In this document: positions 15,159 through 17,398 of the stretch, piece after piece
Numbering within the stretch: position 1 is the stretch's first letter
How the letters are laid out: every line of letters begins with the position of its first letter
NCBI GenBank assembly: GCA_016292775.1
Contig: JAEDFN010000038.1
Span: 1 to 17,398 of the forward strand
Direction of reading: 5' to 3'
DNA: 17,398 bases
Source of the DNA: Paludibacteraceae bacterium
Lineage (GTDB): Bacteria > Bacteroidota > Bacteroidia > Bacteroidales > Paludibacteraceae
Notes under the pieces: model-generated
Databases searched by the model: none
What the model saw: only the letters and a program-made list of their open reading frames with translations
What the model was told of the DNA's origin: nothing
Program-made: the position numbers and the translations under genes

Positions 15159-16205
15159 CTATTTCAGATGTCGGACAAGTTCTTTCGCCCTCTCGTACTC
15201 CTGTGGTGTACCGATGTCTATCCACGTGCCGTTCAGCGGGTAACGGATAACTCTCTTGCCTTGGGCGATGAGTTTCTCCACAAGATGGGTGGCATGGAAG
15301 AAGGTATCTTCCGGTATCTCGGCAAGTGCACGTTTCTTGATGAGGTAGATGCCGGCATTGGCATAGTAGTTGTATTTCGGCTTCTCGATGAGACCTTTGA
15401 TATCTCTGCCATCGAGGTCGAGGATGCCGAAAGGAATGCTGATATTATAAGGCACGGCTGCTACCGACATCTCCGCATCATGACGCTGGAAATGTAAAAA
15501 AAAGTCCTCATAGTCGATGTTGGTAAAAAGGTCGGAATTCATTACAAGTACGGAGTCGTTACAGAAATTATCTATATATTTGATACTGCCGATAGTACCT
15601 AAGAATTTCGGCTCGCGGAAGGTGCGTACCTGAATACCTTCACGTGGCGCAGCGAAATGTTCATCAAGTTGCTCGCCAAGGTAGTTGATAGTTACGTTGA
15701 TATGCTTCACACCATACGAAATAAGGCGGTCGACATTATGGTCGATAATGCATTTGCCCCCTATTTCAAGCAGCGGTTTTGGAGTCTTCTCCGTTAGCGG
15801 ACGGAGTCGCTCTCCTTTGCCACCTGCCATCAGTACTGCATCGATAGGCAGACGGGTGATGTATTTATCAAGGTTGATTATTTCTACTATATGGTCGTTT
15901 GCATCGAGGATAGGCACGAGTTTCATCTGCTTTTCCCTTTGTTGATGAAGATGCTGCACATCGTCATCAACTCCCTTGCGAAGGAAATTAAAGTTACGAT
16001 GCATTACTTTTTCTACTGTGTCATTAACAGAAATTCCGGCTATCAATGCTCTTCGTGAATCGCCATCGGTTAATGTTCCCACCATGCGGTTGTCTTCATC
16101 AACAACGAAAAGAACAAGCGGTTCCGGCGGAAGTGTGTTTATCTGTTTTAATGCATTAATAAGGAGTTCTTTATGATGTATAATATGTATGTTTTCCGTA
16201 ATCAT
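15159..16205 (-). CDS. ptmE: CBS-domain nucleotidyltransferase (PtmE-type, probable sugar-1-phosphate guanylyltransferase)
   Basis: This 348-residue protein carries two CBS motifs (about 1-58 and 64-117; GTLTDGDSRRAL in the first, LVPILDANDHIVEIINL in the second). A sugar-nucleotidyltransferase domain from 122 on has LMAGGKGERLRPLT (125-138), MNSDLF (222-227) with the metal-binding Asp, IEKPKYN (273-279) and WIDIGTPQEY near the end. This architecture is that of PtmE, which makes GDP-glucosamine from glucosamine-1-phosphate for legionaminic acid synthesis in Campylobacter. The adjacent CMP-synthetase and 2-epimerase genes support that role, but nucleotide specificity cannot be read from sequence. 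The gap to the upstream CMP-synthetase gene is one base. It is the last gene of the operon. Confidence 0.82.
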   Translation of the reverse strand: MITENIHIIHHKELLINALKQINTLPPEPLVLFVVDEDNRMVGTLTDGDSRRALIAGISVNDTVEKVMHRNFNFLRKGVDDDVQHLHQQREKQMKLVPILDANDHIVEIINLDKYITRLPIDAVLMAGGKGERLRPLTEKTPKPLLEIGGKCIIDHNVDRLISYGVKHINVTINYLGEQLDEHFAAPREGIQVRTFREPKFLGTIGSIKYIDNFCNDSVLVMNSDLFTNIDYEDFFLHFQRHDAEMSVAAVPYNISIPFGILDLDGRDIKGLIEKPKYNYYANAGIYLIKKRALAEIPEDTFFHATHLVEKLIAQGKRVIRYPLNGTWIDIGTPQEYERAKELVRHLK

Positions 16206-16206
16206 A

Positions 16207-16884
16207 TCACTTCAATTTAAGTATATTTTCTACTAGCATAAAGTCGTATATATCATCAATGTCGATAGATGTTTCTTTCGGCATCACATATTTAATTCTT
16301 TTGTCAAAACCTGCAAGTCCCTTATTTTTCAAAGCTTCAATGTTAATCACATAAATGGCTCCGTTGAATTCATAAAAAGTTGGCAAAGACTGGCGGCCTT
16401 GTGCTTTCTTGTTATATACAAGTTCTACAAAGCCATCTTCATTGTCGTTGCAAAGCACAGCCGGAGCATGAGATTTCATCACGGATACGACCATATCAAT
16501 ATCGTTACGATATAGAGCTATAGCATCTTTCACTTCTTCAACCTTTCGAAGAGGAGAAGTTGGCTGTAAAAGCAAGAGTTTAGAATAATGCTTCCCTTGT
16601 TTTTCATAGAAATCAACTGCATGTAACAGCACATCATTTGTTGTAGCAGAATCTGTTGCATATTCGGCAGGTCGCACGAATGGAACTTTCAAACCGTAGC
16701 TTTCAACAACTTCTATTATATGCTTGTCGTCTGTTGATACACAAATATTCTCATCAGAGGTAATGGCACGAGCCACATCTATGGAGTATGCAATCAAAGG
16801 CTTGCCACACAGCATCTTGATGTTTTTGCCGGGAAGTCCTTTACTCCCTCCCCTTGCCGGTATAACCACCAATATATCTTCCAT
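16207..16884 (-). CDS. legF: CMP-nonulosonate synthetase (LegF/NeuA/PtmB-like cytidylyltransferase)
   Basis: This 225-residue cytosolic enzyme activates a nonulosonic acid (legionaminic, sialic or similar) with CTP to the CMP-sugar. It shows the full signature IPARGGSKGLPGKNI (8-22), where Arg and Lys bind CTP, then STDD (50-53), QPTSPLR (107-113), EFNGAIYV near 172-179, and the metal-binding Asp in SIDIDDIYDF (206-215). The length is that of the short bacterial CMP-sialate/CMP-legionaminate synthetases, not of KdsB. The CBS-nucleotidyltransferase neighbour favours legionaminic acid over N-acetylneuraminic acid. One base separates it from each neighbour, which implies translational coupling. 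Confidence 0.85.
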   Translation of the reverse strand: MEDILVVIPARGGSKGLPGKNIKMLCGKPLIAYSIDVARAITSDENICVSTDDKHIIEVVESYGLKVPFVRPAEYATDSATTNDVLLHAVDFYEKQGKHYSKLLLLQPTSPLRKVEEVKDAIALYRNDIDMVVSVMKSHAPAVLCNDNEDGFVELVYNKKAQGRQSLPTFYEFNGAIYVINIEALKNKGLAGFDKRIKYVMPKETSIDIDDIYDFMLVENILKLK

Positions 16885-16885
16885 A

Positions 16886-17398
16886 TTACAAATCGTAAAA
16901 ATGTTTTTGTACTATATTTTCCAATGGATATTTCTTGATAATTTTTAATATGGCTTGACAAGTACCTTCTTTATAATAAGGATTGACAATAGTTCTTTGT
17001 CCATAATTTAATACTTTTTCAAGACCTTCCTTTATTTCTTTAGCAGAATACCCACAATTGAAAACACTGCCAGCTGCAATGCGACCTTTTTGGCGGTCTC
17101 CGATATTGAGTGTTGGAATACCGAAACTCGGTACCTCTATAATTCCACTTGAAGAATTACCTATCACCGCTTTTACATACTTAAGAACCGAGAAGTAACG
17201 TCTTTGCCCTAAAGATGGTATGAACATGCAACGTTCCTTGTTTTTATCCACATACTCTTGAATTCGCTTGATAATTATCTGTGAGTTGGTGTCGGAATTG
17301 GAATAGGTAAAGATAATATGGTAATCCTTATAATCATCGAGAACTTCAAGTAAATTTAGAACTTGTACCTCTGAAGACATATTAGAAAGAGTAACAGG
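16886..17398 (-). CDS. legG: Hydrolysing NDP-sugar 2-epimerase, C-terminal part (LegG/NeuC-like), cut by window edge
   Basis: Only the last 170 residues are in the window; the frame stays open through base 17398. The first visible codons read PVTLSN, which fits the HPVT motif of UDP-GlcNAc 2-epimerases, so the Met at 17380 is internal and the gene begins outside. Visible motifs are VIGNSSSGIIEVPSFGIPTLNIG, where the Ser run binds the nucleotide phosphates, and GDRQKGR, typical of the hydrolysing (NeuC/LegG) branch. That branch releases UDP or GDP and yields the 2-epimerised sugar for condensation with phosphoenolpyruvate. With a PtmE-like partner the substrate would be a GDP-linked diacetamido sugar, an inference. 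The segment is clearly richer in A/T than the ptmE-like gene. Confidence 0.85.
   Translation of the reverse strand, partial: PVTLSNMSSEVQVLNLLEVLDDYKDYHIIFTYSNSDTNSQIIIKRIQEYVDKNKERCMFIPSLGQRRYFSVLKYVKAVIGNSSSGIIEVPSFGIPTLNIGDRQKGRIAAGSVFNCGYSAKEIKEGLEKVLNYGQRTIVNPYYKEGTCQAILKIIKKYPLENIVQKHFYDL

Noticed and set aside
16207..16884. KdsB (CMP-KDO synthetase) as identity of the cytidylyltransferase
   Set aside because: The IPARGGSKGLPGKNI and QPTSPLR motifs and the shorter length fit CMP-sialate/legionaminate synthetases, and the neighbours are nonulosonate genes.
1..17398. CRISPR array, insertion sequence, prophage or toxin-antitoxin system
   Set aside because: I saw no regularly spaced repeats, transposase or integrase motifs, attachment-site duplications at the tRNAs, or small toxin/antitoxin pairs.

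Overview
The window reads as chromosomal DNA of a bacterium of the order Bacteroidales. Four things point there: promoters of the Bacteroidetes type (a TTG element about 19-20 bases upstream of TAnnTTTG), weak Shine-Dalgarno sequences, a PorZ homologue with a type IX secretion (T9SS) C-terminal domain, and families typical of the order (PCMD protein, DPP IV, paired rhomboids with the SLSxxEK tail). Genus cannot be settled from the sequence alone.

Layout, left to right. At 1-523 a minus-strand tRNA unit holds tRNA-Gly(GCC) then tRNA-Leu(UAA), with a recognisable promoter and a hairpin terminator. A second minus-strand promoter at 50-80 points out of the left edge. At 682-3490 a minus-strand operon encodes rhomboid protease, rhomboid protease and a membrane-anchored endonuclease/exonuclease/phosphatase. 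A perfect inverted repeat lies at its transcription start. The divergent, strongly promoted HU gene (3783-4052) ends at an 18-bp perfect hairpin shared with the convergent PCMD-domain secreted protein (4170-5117). A minus-strand SDR-type epimerase fused to a C-terminal Cys/His zinc-ribbon-like module follows (5231-6712).

From 6932 to about 15016 one plus-strand transcription unit is likely: rdgB, porZ, DPP IV, an FHS-type sugar permease, a ROK sugar kinase and a DUF695 protein. Gaps are 11-68 bases and the unit ends at a strong terminator. It combines nucleotide-pool cleaning, a T9SS surface-attachment component, periplasmic dipeptide release, and sugar import with phosphorylation.

At the right edge (15159-17398, minus strand) three genes are packed with 1-base gaps: a 5'-truncated hydrolysing NDP-sugar 2-epimerase (LegG/NeuC type), a CMP-nonulosonate synthetase (LegF/NeuA type), and a CBS-nucleotidyltransferase fusion of the PtmE type. 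Together they indicate part of a legionaminic-acid-like nonulosonic acid pathway that continues outside the window.

I see no CRISPR array, insertion sequence, prophage or defence island. The most unusual items are the epimerase-zinc ribbon fusion, the operator-like palindrome at the rhomboid promoter, the mixed porZ/DPP IV/sugar operon, and the partial nonulosonate locus.
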